Source: DATILL01 sp035476575
Lineage (GTDB): Bacteria; Actinomycetota; Actinomycetes; Mycobacteriales; JACQDL01
Reading direction: 5' to 3'
DNA: 64,000 nucleotides
Assembly (NCBI GenBank): GCA_035476575.1
Contig: DATILL010000096.1
Coordinates: 1 to 64,000 of the forward strand
Positions 38,771 through 48,179 of the stretch are shown here, piece by piece (within the stretch, counting starts at the first letter, position 1; every line of letters begins with the position of its first letter). A program made the translations under genes and the position numbers. The notes beneath the pieces are model-generated. The model did no database searches, was not told the origin of the DNA, and worked only from the letters and a program-made list of their open reading frames with translations.

Positions 38771-41700
38771 CTAGGCCATGCTGCTGTGGCGAAGCAGGCT
38801 GTTAATCACCCGCAGTGCCACGGACAGGGTGGCCAGGTCCCAGGTGTCGGTAGCCGAGATGTCCTCCAGGGTCTGCTGGGTGCGGTCCAGCACGGTCCGG
38901 TTGCGCTCCACCCAGATGCCGAAGCGCTGCTCCGGCGGCGCGGCCGGACCCCCGCAGGCCAGGATGTCGCAGGTCAGCCCGGCGTGCGCCCGGTACAGGT
39001 CGTCGCGCAGCGCGGCCCGGGCCAGCGACTTCCACCGGTCGGTCCGGGGCAGCGCCAGGACGCGGTCCAGCATGCTCGCGATCTGCGCCCGGTCGGCCAG
39101 GTCGTAGTACACCCCGGCTACCTCGATCACGCTACGGCCGGACTCGCGGGCCACCTCGCAGATGTCCAGACAGCCGAACGCGGTGGGCATCCCGGCCACC
39201 GACTCGGCCAGCGGGTCGGGCACCCCGTGGCCGGCCAGCTCGTCCCGGATCGCCTCCATCCGGGCCAGGTCCGGGCCGCGCAGCAGCTTGGGTAGGTGCG
39301 CCCGCACGTCGGCCACGCCATCCGAGAACAGCCCCACCTCGGCGGCGATGTCCAGCGGCGGGCGGCGGTTCTGCAGGAACCAGCGGGTTGCCCGCTCGGT
39401 CAGCCGCCGGCTCTCCAGCCGCATCCGGTTCTGCACGTCCGCGGCGACCCGGTTGTCCAGCGCCTCCACGGCAGCCCAGGTGCGGGCGGCGTCGTACACC
39501 TCGTAGGCGACGGTGTGCGCCCGGGCCAGGTCTGCGGTGCTCGCCCCGGTCTCCTCCCGCAGCCGGAACAGCGAGGTGATCCCGGTGGAGTTGACCTGGT
39601 GGTTGACCACCCCGGTGGTGATGATCTCGCGGCGCAGCGGGTGCCGATCGATCTGGTCCCGGAACCGCTCCCGCAGCGGGGTGGGGAAGTACCGGTACAG
39701 CGTGTCGCGGAGGAACCCGTCCTCGGGCACATCGGAGCCGATCAGCTCCTCCTGCATGGTGATCTTGGTGTAGGCAAGCAGCACGGCCAGCTCGGGCTGG
39801 GTGAGACCGAGCCCGGCCTGGCGCCGTTCGGCGATCTGCTTGTCGCTGGGCAGGAGCTCCAGCGCCCGGTCCAGCTTGCCGTCGCGCTCCATCCGGCGGA
39901 TGACCCGGCTGTGCACGTCGAGCAGGCTGGCCGCCTGCATCGACGCGGTGGCCAGGGCGACGTTCTGGTCGTAGTTGTCCCGCAGCACCAGCTCGGCGAC
40001 CTCGCCGGTCATGTCCGCGAGGAGCTGGTTGCGCTGCTTGGTGGTCAGGTCCCCGGCCGCGACCACCGAGTCGAGCAGGATCTTGATGTTGACCTCGTGG
40101 TCCGAGGTGTCGACGCCGGCGGAGTTGTCGATGGCGTCGGTGTTGATCTTTCCTCCAGCAAGCGCGTACTCGATCCGGCCGAGCTGGGTGCAGCCGAGGT
40201 TGCCGCCCTCGCCGACCACCAGGACGCGCAGCTCGGCGCCGTTGACCCGGACCGCGTCGTTGGCCTTGTCGCCAACGTCAGCGTTGCTCTCCGCGCTGGC
40301 CTTGACGTAGGTGCCGATGCCGCCGTTCCAGAGCAGGTCGACCGGCGCGGTCAGGATCGCCCGCAGCAGCTCGACCGGGGTGAGCCGGTCGACCCCGGCC
40401 GGGAGGCCGAGCGCATCGCGCATCGGCGCGGTGACCGCGATCGACTTGGCGGTGCGGGGGAAGACCCCGCCGCCGGGCGAGATCAGGCCGGGGTCGTAGT
40501 CCGCCCAGCTCGACCGGGGCAGCGCGAACAGCCGGCGCCGCTCGGCGTACGACGTGGCGGCGTCCGGGTCGGGGTCGACGAAGATGTGCCGGTGGTCGAA
40601 GGCGGCCACCAGCCGGATGTGCTCGGACAGCAGCATGCCGTTGCCGAACACGTCGCCGGACATGTCGCCGATGCCGACCGCGGTGATGTCCTGGGTCTGG
40701 ACATCCACGCCGAGCTCCCGGCTGTGTTTGTCTGTTCCGCTCGCAAGCTCCCGGCTGTGTTTGTCTGTTCCGCTCGCAAGCTCGCGGCTGTGTTTGTCTG
40801 TTCCGCTCGCAAGCTCGCGGCTGTGTTTGTCTGTTCCGCTCGCAAGCTCGCGGCTGGGATTGCCTGTTCCGCTCGCGAGCTCGCGGCTGGGATTGCCTGT
40901 TCCGCTCGCGAGCTCGCGGAAGTGCCGCTTGACCGACTCCCAGGCGCCGCGGGCGGTGATGCCCATCGCCTTGTGGTCGTAGCCAGCCGAGCCGCCGGAG
41001 GCGAAGGCGTCGCCGAGCCAGAAGCCGTGCTCGGCCGAGACGGCGTTGGCCAGGTCCGAGAACGTCGCGGTGCCCTTGTCCGCGGCGACCACGAGGTAGG
41101 TGTCGTCCGGGTCGTGCCGGACCACGTTCGCCGGCGGCAGCACGACCTGCTCCCCGTCGCGGACCACCAGGTTGTCGGTGACATCCAGCAGGCCGCGGAT
41201 GAACGTCGTGTAGCAGGCCTGCCCCTCGGCTAGCCAGGCCTCCCGGTCGGCCGGGTCGGGAAGCTGCTTGCACACGAAGCCACCCTTGGCGCCGACCGGC
41301 ACGATCACGGCGTTCTTCACCATCTGCGCCTTGACCAAGCCGAGGATCTCGGTGCGGAAGTCCTCCCGGCGGTCGGACCAGCGCAGCCCGCCGCGGGCCA
41401 CCTTGCCGAAGCGCAGGTGCACGCCCTCGAACCGGGGTGAGTAGACCCAGATCTCGTACGCCGGCCGGGGCTCGGGCAGCTCGGGGACCGCCCGGGGATC
41501 CAGCTTGACCGACACGTACGGCTTGGGCCGGCCGTCCGTACCGGGCTGGAAGTAGTTGGTCCGCAGGGTCGCCTGGACCAGCCGGAGCAGCGCGCGCAGG
41601 ATCCGGTCGGCGTCCAGGCTGGCCACCTCGTCCAGCTCGGCGGTGATCCGCCGCACCAGCGTGTCCACCCGCTCCGGCCGGCCGGCGGCGTCGACGCGGG

Positions 41701-43909
41701 GATCGAGCCGGGCCTCGAACAGCTCCACCAGCAGCGTGGCGATCGGGACGTTGGCAGACAGGGTCTGCTCGATGTAGTCCTGGCTGTACGCCGTCCCGGC
41801 CTGCCGCAGGTACTTCACGTAGGCACGCAGCAGCATGGCCTGCCGCCAGGTCAGCCCGGCGGACAGCACGAGCTGGTTGAACCCGTCGTTCTCCGCCGCG
41901 CCCGTGCTGACCGCGGCGAAGGCGTCCTGGAACAGCGGCCGGCAGGTGTCGAGCTGGTTCTCCAGCCGGGGGTCCAGGCGCAGCCCGAGGTCGTAGATCC
42001 AGGCCGGCTGCCCGTCGGGCAGCCGGAGCTCATATGGCCGCTCGTCGACGACCTCGACGCCCATCCGGGCCAGCACCGGCAGCAGCGCGGACAGCGACAG
42101 CGGCTCGCCGAGCTTGTAGATCTTGAACCGGCGCCGGCCGGGGGAGATCGTGCCCAACGGCTCGTAGAGGTTCAGCGCGAACCCGCCGGACTCGGGCAGC
42201 GTGACGATCTGGCGCAGGTCGGCGACCGCGATCCGGGCCGGGAAGTCGGCCCGGTAGCCCTCCGGGATCGCCTGCCCGTACCGGTCCCGCAGGTCGCCGG
42301 CCTGCTCCTCGCCGCACTGGGCGACCAGCGCGTCGGCGAAGTCATCGTCCCACTGCCGGGTGGCGTCGGCGAGAAGCTGCTCGATGTGCTCGGCGTCGAT
42401 CATGGCCGGCAGCTCCTGGCCGGGCGTCATCCGGACCACGAAGTGCAGCCGGGCCAGCACCGACTCGGTGCTGCGCAGGGTGTAGTCGATGCTGGCACCG
42501 CCGAGCTCGCGCAGCAGGATCTCCTGCATTCTCAGCCGGACCTGGGTGTTGAAGCGGTCCCGCGGCAGGTAGACCAGCGCGGACAGGAACCGGCCGAGGA
42601 TGTCCCGGCGCAGGTACAGCCGCAGCTTGCGGCGCTCCTGCAGGTGCAGCACGGACAGCACGATCGGGACCAGGTCGCGGACCGAGATCTGGAACAGCTC
42701 GTCGCGGGGGTAGGTCTCCAGGATCTCCTGCAGGTCGCGGCCGTCGTGGCTGCGCGGGTCCAGGCCGGCGGCGGCGAACACCTCGGCCACCTTGCCGCGG
42801 ACCACCGGGATCCGGTTGACGCTCTCGACGTAGGCGTCCGCGGTGAGCAGGCCGAGGAAGCGGCGCTCGCCGGCCACCGCGCCGGAGGCGTCGAACTTCT
42901 TGATGCCGACGTAGTCGAGGTAGCTCGGCTTGTGCACGGTGGAGCGGTCCATCGCCTTGGACAGGGTGAGCAGCCGGGGCTCGCGGATCTTCGCGCGCAT
43001 CTCGGGGGAGGCCTGCGCGAACGACGCCGACACCAGCTTGTCGGGGCGGGAGATGCCCAGGCCGGTGCCGGGGATGGCCCGGAGCATGTCCTCGCCGTCC
43101 TCGGTGACCAGGTCGTACTCGCGGTAGCCGACAAAGGTGAACCGGTCGTCGGCCAGCCAGCGCAGCAGCTCCTGGGCCTCGGCAACCCGCTCGGGTGGGA
43201 CCGGGGTTGGCTCGGTGTCGAGGGAGTCGGCGATCGAGCGCGCGGCGACCCGCATCTTCGGCCAGTCCTCGACCACCTCGCGGACGTTCCTGAGCACGTC
43301 GACGAGCTGGCGCTGGATGCCGGCCTGGGCGGCGCGGTCGCTCTCCCGGTCGATCTCCAGGTGCATCCAGGACTCGGCGACGGCGTCGTGCGGGGCGGCC
43401 GTCCGGGTGGGACCCGGGGTGGTGCTGGTGGTGGTGCCGGGCATGCCGGGGCTGGTGCCGTCGAGCACCTCGACCAGGCCGCCGGTCAGGGTGCGCCGGA
43501 CGGTGAGCTGCGGGTGGTAGACGGCGTGGATCGGCCGGTCCTGCTGGGTCAGCGCGGCGGTGACGGAGTCGACCAGGAAGGGCATGTCGTCGGTGACGAT
43601 CTCGACGATGGTGTGGCCGGAGGACCAGCCGTGCTCCTCCACGGTCGGGGTGTAGACCCGGACGCTGGGCCGGCCGGGCGGCCGCTCGACGGCCAGCGCG
43701 TAGTGGGCGACCGCGGCGCCGTACACGTCCAGCGGGTCGCGGCCGGCCATCTCGTCCGGCGGCACGTGCCGGTAGTACTGGCGCAGGAAGTCCGCCAGCC
43801 CGCCGTCGCGTAGGCCGTTGGCGGGGTGCCCGCGGTCACCCACCGCCACCGCCCGGGCGAGCAGGTCGTTCTTGGCCTCGATCCGGACCTTGTCCAGCTC
43901 TCTGAGCAT
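38771..43909 (-). CDS. gdhB: NAD-specific glutamate dehydrogenase, large (GDH-180) class
   Basis: 1712 aa. N-terminal ACT-like/regulatory half, then the catalytic region with 'VARGGLRWSDRREDFRTE', substrate/cofactor Lys in 'GAKGGFVCKQLPDP', and the NAD-binding 'GIGDMSGDVFGNGML'. Converts glutamate to 2-oxoglutarate plus ammonia, a carbon/nitrogen node. ATG 43909 with GGAGG eight bases upstream is chosen; GTG 43927 is possible. Between 'GAWESVKRHFREL' and 'GVDVQTQDITAVGIGD' there is an inserted run of six 11-residue repeats not expected in the family. The protein is otherwise complete and in frame. Confidence 0.92.
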   Translation of the reverse strand: MLRELDKVRIEAKNDLLARAVAVGDRGHPANGLRDGGLADFLRQYYRHVPPDEMAGRDPLDVYGAAVAHYALAVERPPGRPSVRVYTPTVEEHGWSSGHTIVEIVTDDMPFLVDSVTAALTQQDRPIHAVYHPQLTVRRTLTGGLVEVLDGTSPGMPGTTTSTTPGPTRTAAPHDAVAESWMHLEIDRESDRAAQAGIQRQLVDVLRNVREVVEDWPKMRVAARSIADSLDTEPTPVPPERVAEAQELLRWLADDRFTFVGYREYDLVTEDGEDMLRAIPGTGLGISRPDKLVSASFAQASPEMRAKIREPRLLTLSKAMDRSTVHKPSYLDYVGIKKFDASGAVAGERRFLGLLTADAYVESVNRIPVVRGKVAEVFAAAGLDPRSHDGRDLQEILETYPRDELFQISVRDLVPIVLSVLHLQERRKLRLYLRRDILGRFLSALVYLPRDRFNTQVRLRMQEILLRELGGASIDYTLRSTESVLARLHFVVRMTPGQELPAMIDAEHIEQLLADATRQWDDDFADALVAQCGEEQAGDLRDRYGQAIPEGYRADFPARIAVADLRQIVTLPESGGFALNLYEPLGTISPGRRRFKIYKLGEPLSLSALLPVLARMGVEVVDERPYELRLPDGQPAWIYDLGLRLDPRLENQLDTCRPLFQDAFAAVSTGAAENDGFNQLVLSAGLTWRQAMLLRAYVKYLRQAGTAYSQDYIEQTLSANVPIATLLVELFEARLDPRVDAAGRPERVDTLVRRITAELDEVASLDADRILRALLRLVQATLRTNYFQPGTDGRPKPYVSVKLDPRAVPELPEPRPAYEIWVYSPRFEGVHLRFGKVARGGLRWSDRREDFRTEILGLVKAQMVKNAVIVPVGAKGGFVCKQLPDPADREAWLAEGQACYTTFIRGLLDVTDNLVVRDGEQVVLPPANVVRHDPDDTYLVVAADKGTATFSDLANAVSAEHGFWLGDAFASGGSAGYDHKAMGITARGAWESVKRHFRELASGTGNPSRELASGTGNPSRELASGTDKHSRELASGTDKHSRELASGTDKHSRELASGTDKHSRELGVDVQTQDITAVGIGDMSGDVFGNGMLLSEHIRLVAAFDHRHIFVDPDPDAATSYAERRRLFALPRSSWADYDPGLISPGGGVFPRTAKSIAVTAPMRDALGLPAGVDRLTPVELLRAILTAPVDLLWNGGIGTYVKASAESNADVGDKANDAVRVNGAELRVLVVGEGGNLGCTQLGRIEYALAGGKINTDAIDNSAGVDTSDHEVNIKILLDSVVAAGDLTTKQRNQLLADMTGEVAELVLRDNYDQNVALATASMQAASLLDVHSRVIRRMERDGKLDRALELLPSDKQIAERRQAGLGLTQPELAVLLAYTKITMQEELIGSDVPEDGFLRDTLYRYFPTPLRERFRDQIDRHPLRREIITTGVVNHQVNSTGITSLFRLREETGASTADLARAHTVAYEVYDAARTWAAVEALDNRVAADVQNRMRLESRRLTERATRWFLQNRRPPLDIAAEVGLFSDGVADVRAHLPKLLRGPDLARMEAIRDELAGHGVPDPLAESVAGMPTAFGCLDICEVARESGRSVIEVAGVYYDLADRAQIASMLDRVLALPRTDRWKSLARAALRDDLYRAHAGLTCDILACGGPAAPPEQRFGIWVERNRTVLDRTQQTLEDISATDTWDLATLSVALRVINSLLRHSSMA
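40713..40910 (-). repeat. six tandem 33-bp repeats inside gdhB
   Basis: Units start at 40713, 40746, 40779, 40812, 40845 and 40878, exactly 33 bases each, and a partial unit follows at 40911. They encode SRELASGT followed by DKH (four units) or GNP (two units). The flanking 'FREL' of the normal protein is itself part of the repeat word REL, suggesting it seeded the expansion. In frame, so the gene is not broken. Confidence 0.95.
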
Positions 43910-44319
43910 GTCCGTCGCCTCCGTCACGCGCCGTCGCGTGTAGGGCCGACCGCCGGCTCCCCCGCTCCACTGACCGTAGCTCGTTCCGGGTTGCGCCCGC
44001 TGGCCCGGACCACTACCTGCGGCCAGCGACCCTCGGTGGCCTGCCTTTCCCGGGTGTGGGAGTGCCGGCCGTGACGCCGGGATACACCGCACGTGTGGGA
44101 ACCCGGCTGGAGGAGGGCGACGGCCGGCGGCGGCGATCTCTCAGCGGCGATCGTTCTCAGTCACGCATCTGAGGTATCTAGGAGGTAAACGGGTCTTGTG
44201 CCGGTCTAGCCAGATTGGCCGCACGCGATTACTTTCAGCATTCGTCCGCTACTGATTGTCCCCATCCGCATGTCCCCTCACGCGCGGTCTTGGAGGCACT
44301 GGTGAAGTTATCCTCCCCT
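43910..44319. other. gdhB upstream region and decayed start of the lysozyme gene
   Basis: About 400 bases. The left part should carry the gdhB promoter. At 44177-44184 an orphan TAGGAGGT ribosome-binding-type sequence points rightwards but is followed by no usable frame; it may have served the GH25 gene before decay. No hairpin or RNA gene seen. Confidence 0.4.
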
Positions 44320-44712
44320 GCACTTGAGAGACGGTGTTGCCCACAACGTCGACTGGGCCTACTGGTGGGGTCAGGGCAAGAGGTTCGCCTACGTCAAGGC
44401 GACCGAGGGCACGACGTACCGCAACCCGTACTTCACCCAGCAATACAACGGCTCGTACAACATCGACATGATCCGCCATGGCCCGCACCGGTCGGGACGC
44501 GGTCATCTACTCCACGACCGACTGGTGGAGCACCTGCACCGCCACAACGGCTCCTTCGGCGCCACCAGCCCGCTGTGGATCGCTCGCTACGCGCCCGACC
44601 CGGGCACCCTGCCGAACGGCTGGTCCTACTACACCTTCTGGCAGTACACCTCGACGCCGCTGGACCAGGACTACTTCAACGGCGCCTACGACCGGCTTCG
44701 CCGACGTCCGTG
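44320..44712 (+). pseudogene. GH25 (Chalaropsis-type) lysozyme remnant
   Basis: 'NVDWAYWWGQGKRFAYVKATEG' region and 'TTYRNPYFTQQYNGSYN' match the N-terminal half of GH25 muramidases; the catalytic 'DVSHWQG' before it is lost. The central part is deleted, then 'RTGRDAVIYSTTDWWSTCT' appears in a second frame and 'SPLWIARYAPDPGTLPNGW' and 'YYTFWQYTS' in the first. So there is an internal deletion plus frameshifts. Its end overlaps the 3' end of the CHAT gene on the other strand. Confidence 0.8.
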
Positions 44713-47700
44713 GCCTTGCCGATGGCGACGATAATGGCCTCGACAAGGTCATCAGGGACGTGTGCGCGGACTTCGGCGCTGAATGCGTCAGCGCCTATTG
44801 CCTGACGAACACGCTTGAGCCAGACGAGGTCGTCGTCAGACCAGTTGCCGGCCACGCGATACCAGCTCACGGCGGCGTACAGGAGGATACCTGCGGCTTC
44901 GGTATTCCGCTTGAGCTGGGCTAGAAGGATACCGAGCCGCGTAGCACTGGTAGACGCGCTGTGGTGGTCGTTGAACTCCAGCTTGATGTCGAGTGCGTGG
45001 CGGTAGTGGGCCTCGGCTTCGTCGTAGCGTCGTTGTTCTTGGGCGATGATGCCGAGGTTGTGGTAGGTGCGGGCGGCGCTGTGGCGGTCGTTGAACTCCA
45101 GCAGGATGTCGAGTGCGTGGCGGTAGTGGGCCTCGGCTTCGTCGTAGCGTCGTTGCTCTTGGGCGATGATGCCGAGGTTTTGGTAGGTGCGGGCGGCGCC
45201 GTGGCGGTCGTTGAACTCCAGCAGGATGTCGAGTGCGTGGCGGTAGTTGGTGGTGGCTTCGTCGTAGCGTCGTTGCTCTTGGGCGATCGCGCCGAGTTGG
45301 TGGTAGGTGCTGGCGGCGCCGTGGTGGTCGTTGAACTCCAGCAGGATGTCGAGTGCGTGGCGGTAGTGGGCCTCGGCCTCGTCGTAGCGTCGTTGCTCTT
45401 GGGCGATCATGCCGAGCTGGTGATAGATCGCTCCCAGCATTTGTCGATTTCCGCCATCGTTGTATAGCCGTTCGGAATTCTCGTAATGCGACTTGGCGTC
45501 CTGTAGCCGGTGCTGGGCCAGCGCGGTGGCGCCTGCCAACTCGTGCAGGAAGGCCAGCTCGAACTGTTCTTCAGGGCCGGTAGCGTTGGCGCAGGCGGCA
45601 ATAGCATGGTCGAGGAGTTGGCGACGAGCGATTTGCTGCTTCGTCTGATCAAGATACGCGTGTAGCGGCTCGATCAGTTGACCTATCCGCTGACGGGTTT
45701 GCAGGCCGTGGTCGAGGGCTGCGGTCAGGTTGGCGTACTCGGCCCGGGTGGCCGCCTGCCCGATGGCACGCTCCGGTGCCTCGCGGGAGACGAGCAGCCC
45801 GTGCAGCACCCCCCCGAACTCGACGTAGAGCCGGTAGTGCGCCTGCACGGCGGCGGCGAGCAGGTCGGGCTGGTCCTTTAGCCGGTTCCGCAGGAAGTAG
45901 GGCAGCACCGGCTGCACCTGGACGCTGGCGCTGAGCTGCGGGTGTGGGGTGGCGAGGCCGACGGCGACCGCCTGCCGGACCGCCGCGTCCAGGTCGATCT
46001 CGCCGAGACCACGGACGGTCTCGTCCTCCAACAGGAGGCCCCCGTAGACGTCAAGGGCAGGGCCAGTGCCGATGATGCCAAGGAACGGCACCAGCAGCAG
46101 CAGCGAGTTCTGGATGGTGGGGTCGAGCTTGCCGTGGCTGTACTCGATCGCCTGGCGGATCCGCCCGACCGGGTCGGGGGCCGGATCGCCGGCTCGCAGC
46201 TCCGCCAGCACCGTGGACGGTGTCGAGGTCTCCAGGACCGGGAGCACGACGGTCAGCGGCAGCGGGTAGCCACCGAGCAACCGCACCATGTCGTCGAGCG
46301 CGGTCCGCTCGGCGGGGTCGTCCAGGTGCCGGGTGGCGCGGCTGTTGCGCAGGATGCGCTCGACCAGCACCGATGCCGCCTGCGGGTCCAGCCCGGGCAG
46401 CGGGTAGACGTTGGAGCCGAAGCTGTCCGCGGCCAGCCATGCCTCGTCCTGCCGCGAGCCCAGCAGGACGAGCGTGCGTCCGCCGCGGAGCCGGGCGAGG
46501 AGTCGGCCGAGCCGCTGCTGCTCCGGCTCTGACAGGGCGTGCGGGATCGCGGCCGGGCTGGCCGTGATCGACTCCGCGTTGTCGATGACGAGCAGGTGCC
46601 GGTGCGCCCGCAGCAGCCGGGCGACCCGCTCCAGTTGGGCGTCGTCCGGCAGTGCGTCCAGCCGGGCCTGCTCCACTCTGTCCAGCAGCGTGGCGCCGAT
46701 CTCGCGGAGCATCTGGCCGGTCGTCCACGCCCGGTCCTCGTAGCTGAACCGGAAGACCTGCTCCACCAGCCCGGTGCGCTGCCACCACCAGCCCAGATGG
46801 TGCAGCAACGTCGACTTTCCCGCGCCGGCCATGCCCTGCACGAGCAACTGGTTCGGGCTGCCCCCGATCAGCAGCCGCCGTTCGATCGCCTGGATGTCCA
46901 GGTCGCGGCCGACGAACCCGTACTCGGTGCGCGGCTCGTCCCCGACGGCGACCTCCCGCTGGAGGAAGCGGCACTCCTCCTCGCCGGTCATCTCCCGCAG
47001 CCGGAGCTGGACCGGCCGCTGGCCGAACATGACCGGCAGCATCCAGTCCTCGAGGTCGAGCTGCTGGTCGAAGTACGCCTGCCGGGCACGGTGCTGGAAC
47101 AGCTCCCGCCGTACGGCGTGAACTCCGGCCACCGGGTCGGCCCCGCGTGCCAGCCGCCCGTACAGCACCGGCATCGCCCGCTCGGCGGCCGACACGGTCA
47201 CCGAGTAGGCCATTCCCACCGCCACCGGCACACCGGCCTCGACCAGATTCTGCGCCAGGCTGGCCTCGCTGGCCGTCTGCATCGCCGACTGGCAGGCGTT
47301 CAGCACCGCCACCGGGACCCGGTGCTCGGCCAGCAGCGACGCGATCGCGCCGGCCGAGACCGGTTCGGCCCGCCCATCTTTCGACGTCTCGAAGAACAGG
47401 AACCCGCGCTTGCCGTCGAACCGCTCCGGCTCGCTGGCCTGGAACACCAGCCGCCCGGACCGGTGGCCCTGCTCCAGCCAGCCGGCGTCACCGAACGCCC
47501 CGTGCAGGTCGAAGTGGACGACCTGGTACCAGCCCGACCCGTGCCGCTCGGTCGCCGACCGCAGGTGCGCCCGCAGCTCCTCCCACGTGCCCGGCCGCAC
47601 CAGATCCACCGCGACCGGCAGGTCCGCCTGCCGCAGCGAGTCCAGCAGCGGCCGGGAGATCGTCCGGTAGCCGACGTCCGTCGGCCCGTCCGGCCGTGCG

Positions 47701-48179
47701 GTCACGACCAGGATGTTCAGCGTCTCCCGCTCCGGGGGCAGCTCGAACCGCAACGGCACCCGTTCCACCCGCCGGGTGATCGGCAGCCGGACCGCGAGCG
47801 GCGCGTCCAGCTCCGGATCCCGCAGCGCCTCCCAGTGCAGCCGGTGGAACGCCGCTGAGCCCGACACCTCCAGCCGGCACCCGTCGAACGCCCGGTCCCG
47901 CAGCCGGCGGTAGTCATGGTGCACCGCACCGCCGAAGACCTGCGCGAACAGTGTCTGGCCATATTCGGCGATGTGCCGCACCGCGCGGCGTTCCCGGTCC
48001 TGGTCGAGAAACGGGAACCGCAGGTGCTCCTCGAAATACCAGGCCAGCTCCTGCTCCTCGGCCGGGTCCGCCAGGTCGGTGACGGTCACGTCGTACTCGG
48101 CGCCGTCGTCGAAGACCACCCGGACCGTGCACGACCCGTCCGGATTCCGGCCCCGCTCGCTGAGCTGAATTGTCGTCAT
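44676..48179 (-). CDS. CHAT-protease STAND NTPase with TPR sensor
   Basis: 1167 aa. CHAT (caspase-like) domain ~150-400 with catalytic His in 'VVHFDLHG' (222-227) and Cys296 in 'LNACQSAM'; AAA/NB-ARC module ~420-720 with 'GFVGRDLDIQ', P-loop GMAGAGKST (449-457), Walker B 'LLVIDNAES'; helical part; then TPRs ~900-1100, four of them nearly identical 40-residue units. Such caspase-STAND proteins act as prokaryotic immune/conflict effectors, cleaving proteins after sensing a trigger through the repeats. Coupled to a small upstream gene by an ATGA overlap. Its 3' end overlaps a lysozyme pseudogene. Confidence 0.85.
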   Translation of the reverse strand: MTTIQLSERGRNPDGSCTVRVVFDDGAEYDVTVTDLADPAEEQELAWYFEEHLRFPFLDQDRERRAVRHIAEYGQTLFAQVFGGAVHHDYRRLRDRAFDGCRLEVSGSAAFHRLHWEALRDPELDAPLAVRLPITRRVERVPLRFELPPERETLNILVVTARPDGPTDVGYRTISRPLLDSLRQADLPVAVDLVRPGTWEELRAHLRSATERHGSGWYQVVHFDLHGAFGDAGWLEQGHRSGRLVFQASEPERFDGKRGFLFFETSKDGRAEPVSAGAIASLLAEHRVPVAVLNACQSAMQTASEASLAQNLVEAGVPVAVGMAYSVTVSAAERAMPVLYGRLARGADPVAGVHAVRRELFQHRARQAYFDQQLDLEDWMLPVMFGQRPVQLRLREMTGEEECRFLQREVAVGDEPRTEYGFVGRDLDIQAIERRLLIGGSPNQLLVQGMAGAGKSTLLHHLGWWWQRTGLVEQVFRFSYEDRAWTTGQMLREIGATLLDRVEQARLDALPDDAQLERVARLLRAHRHLLVIDNAESITASPAAIPHALSEPEQQRLGRLLARLRGGRTLVLLGSRQDEAWLAADSFGSNVYPLPGLDPQAASVLVERILRNSRATRHLDDPAERTALDDMVRLLGGYPLPLTVVLPVLETSTPSTVLAELRAGDPAPDPVGRIRQAIEYSHGKLDPTIQNSLLLLVPFLGIIGTGPALDVYGGLLLEDETVRGLGEIDLDAAVRQAVAVGLATPHPQLSASVQVQPVLPYFLRNRLKDQPDLLAAAVQAHYRLYVEFGGVLHGLLVSREAPERAIGQAATRAEYANLTAALDHGLQTRQRIGQLIEPLHAYLDQTKQQIARRQLLDHAIAACANATGPEEQFELAFLHELAGATALAQHRLQDAKSHYENSERLYNDGGNRQMLGAIYHQLGMIAQEQRRYDEAEAHYRHALDILLEFNDHHGAASTYHQLGAIAQEQRRYDEATTNYRHALDILLEFNDRHGAARTYQNLGIIAQEQRRYDEAEAHYRHALDILLEFNDRHSAARTYHNLGIIAQEQRRYDEAEAHYRHALDIKLEFNDHHSASTSATRLGILLAQLKRNTEAAGILLYAAVSWYRVAGNWSDDDLVWLKRVRQAIGADAFSAEVRAHVPDDLVEAIIVAIGKATDVGEAGRRRR
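44973..45440 (-). repeat. 120-bp tandem repeats encoding near-identical TPRs
   Basis: The word TTGAACTCCAGC recurs with start points (GAACTCC) at 44973, 45093, 45213 and 45333, exactly 120 bases apart, with very few substitutions. Each unit encodes one 40-residue TPR (IAQEQRRYDEAEAHYRHALD...). DNA-level identity points to recent unit duplication or gene conversion. Confidence 0.92.

Noticed and set aside
40300..41273. Alternative reading of the gdhB repeats as a separate repeat protein
   Set aside because: The other frames across the 33-bp units give only low-complexity Arg/Gln peptides; the gdhB frame keeps family motifs on both sides.
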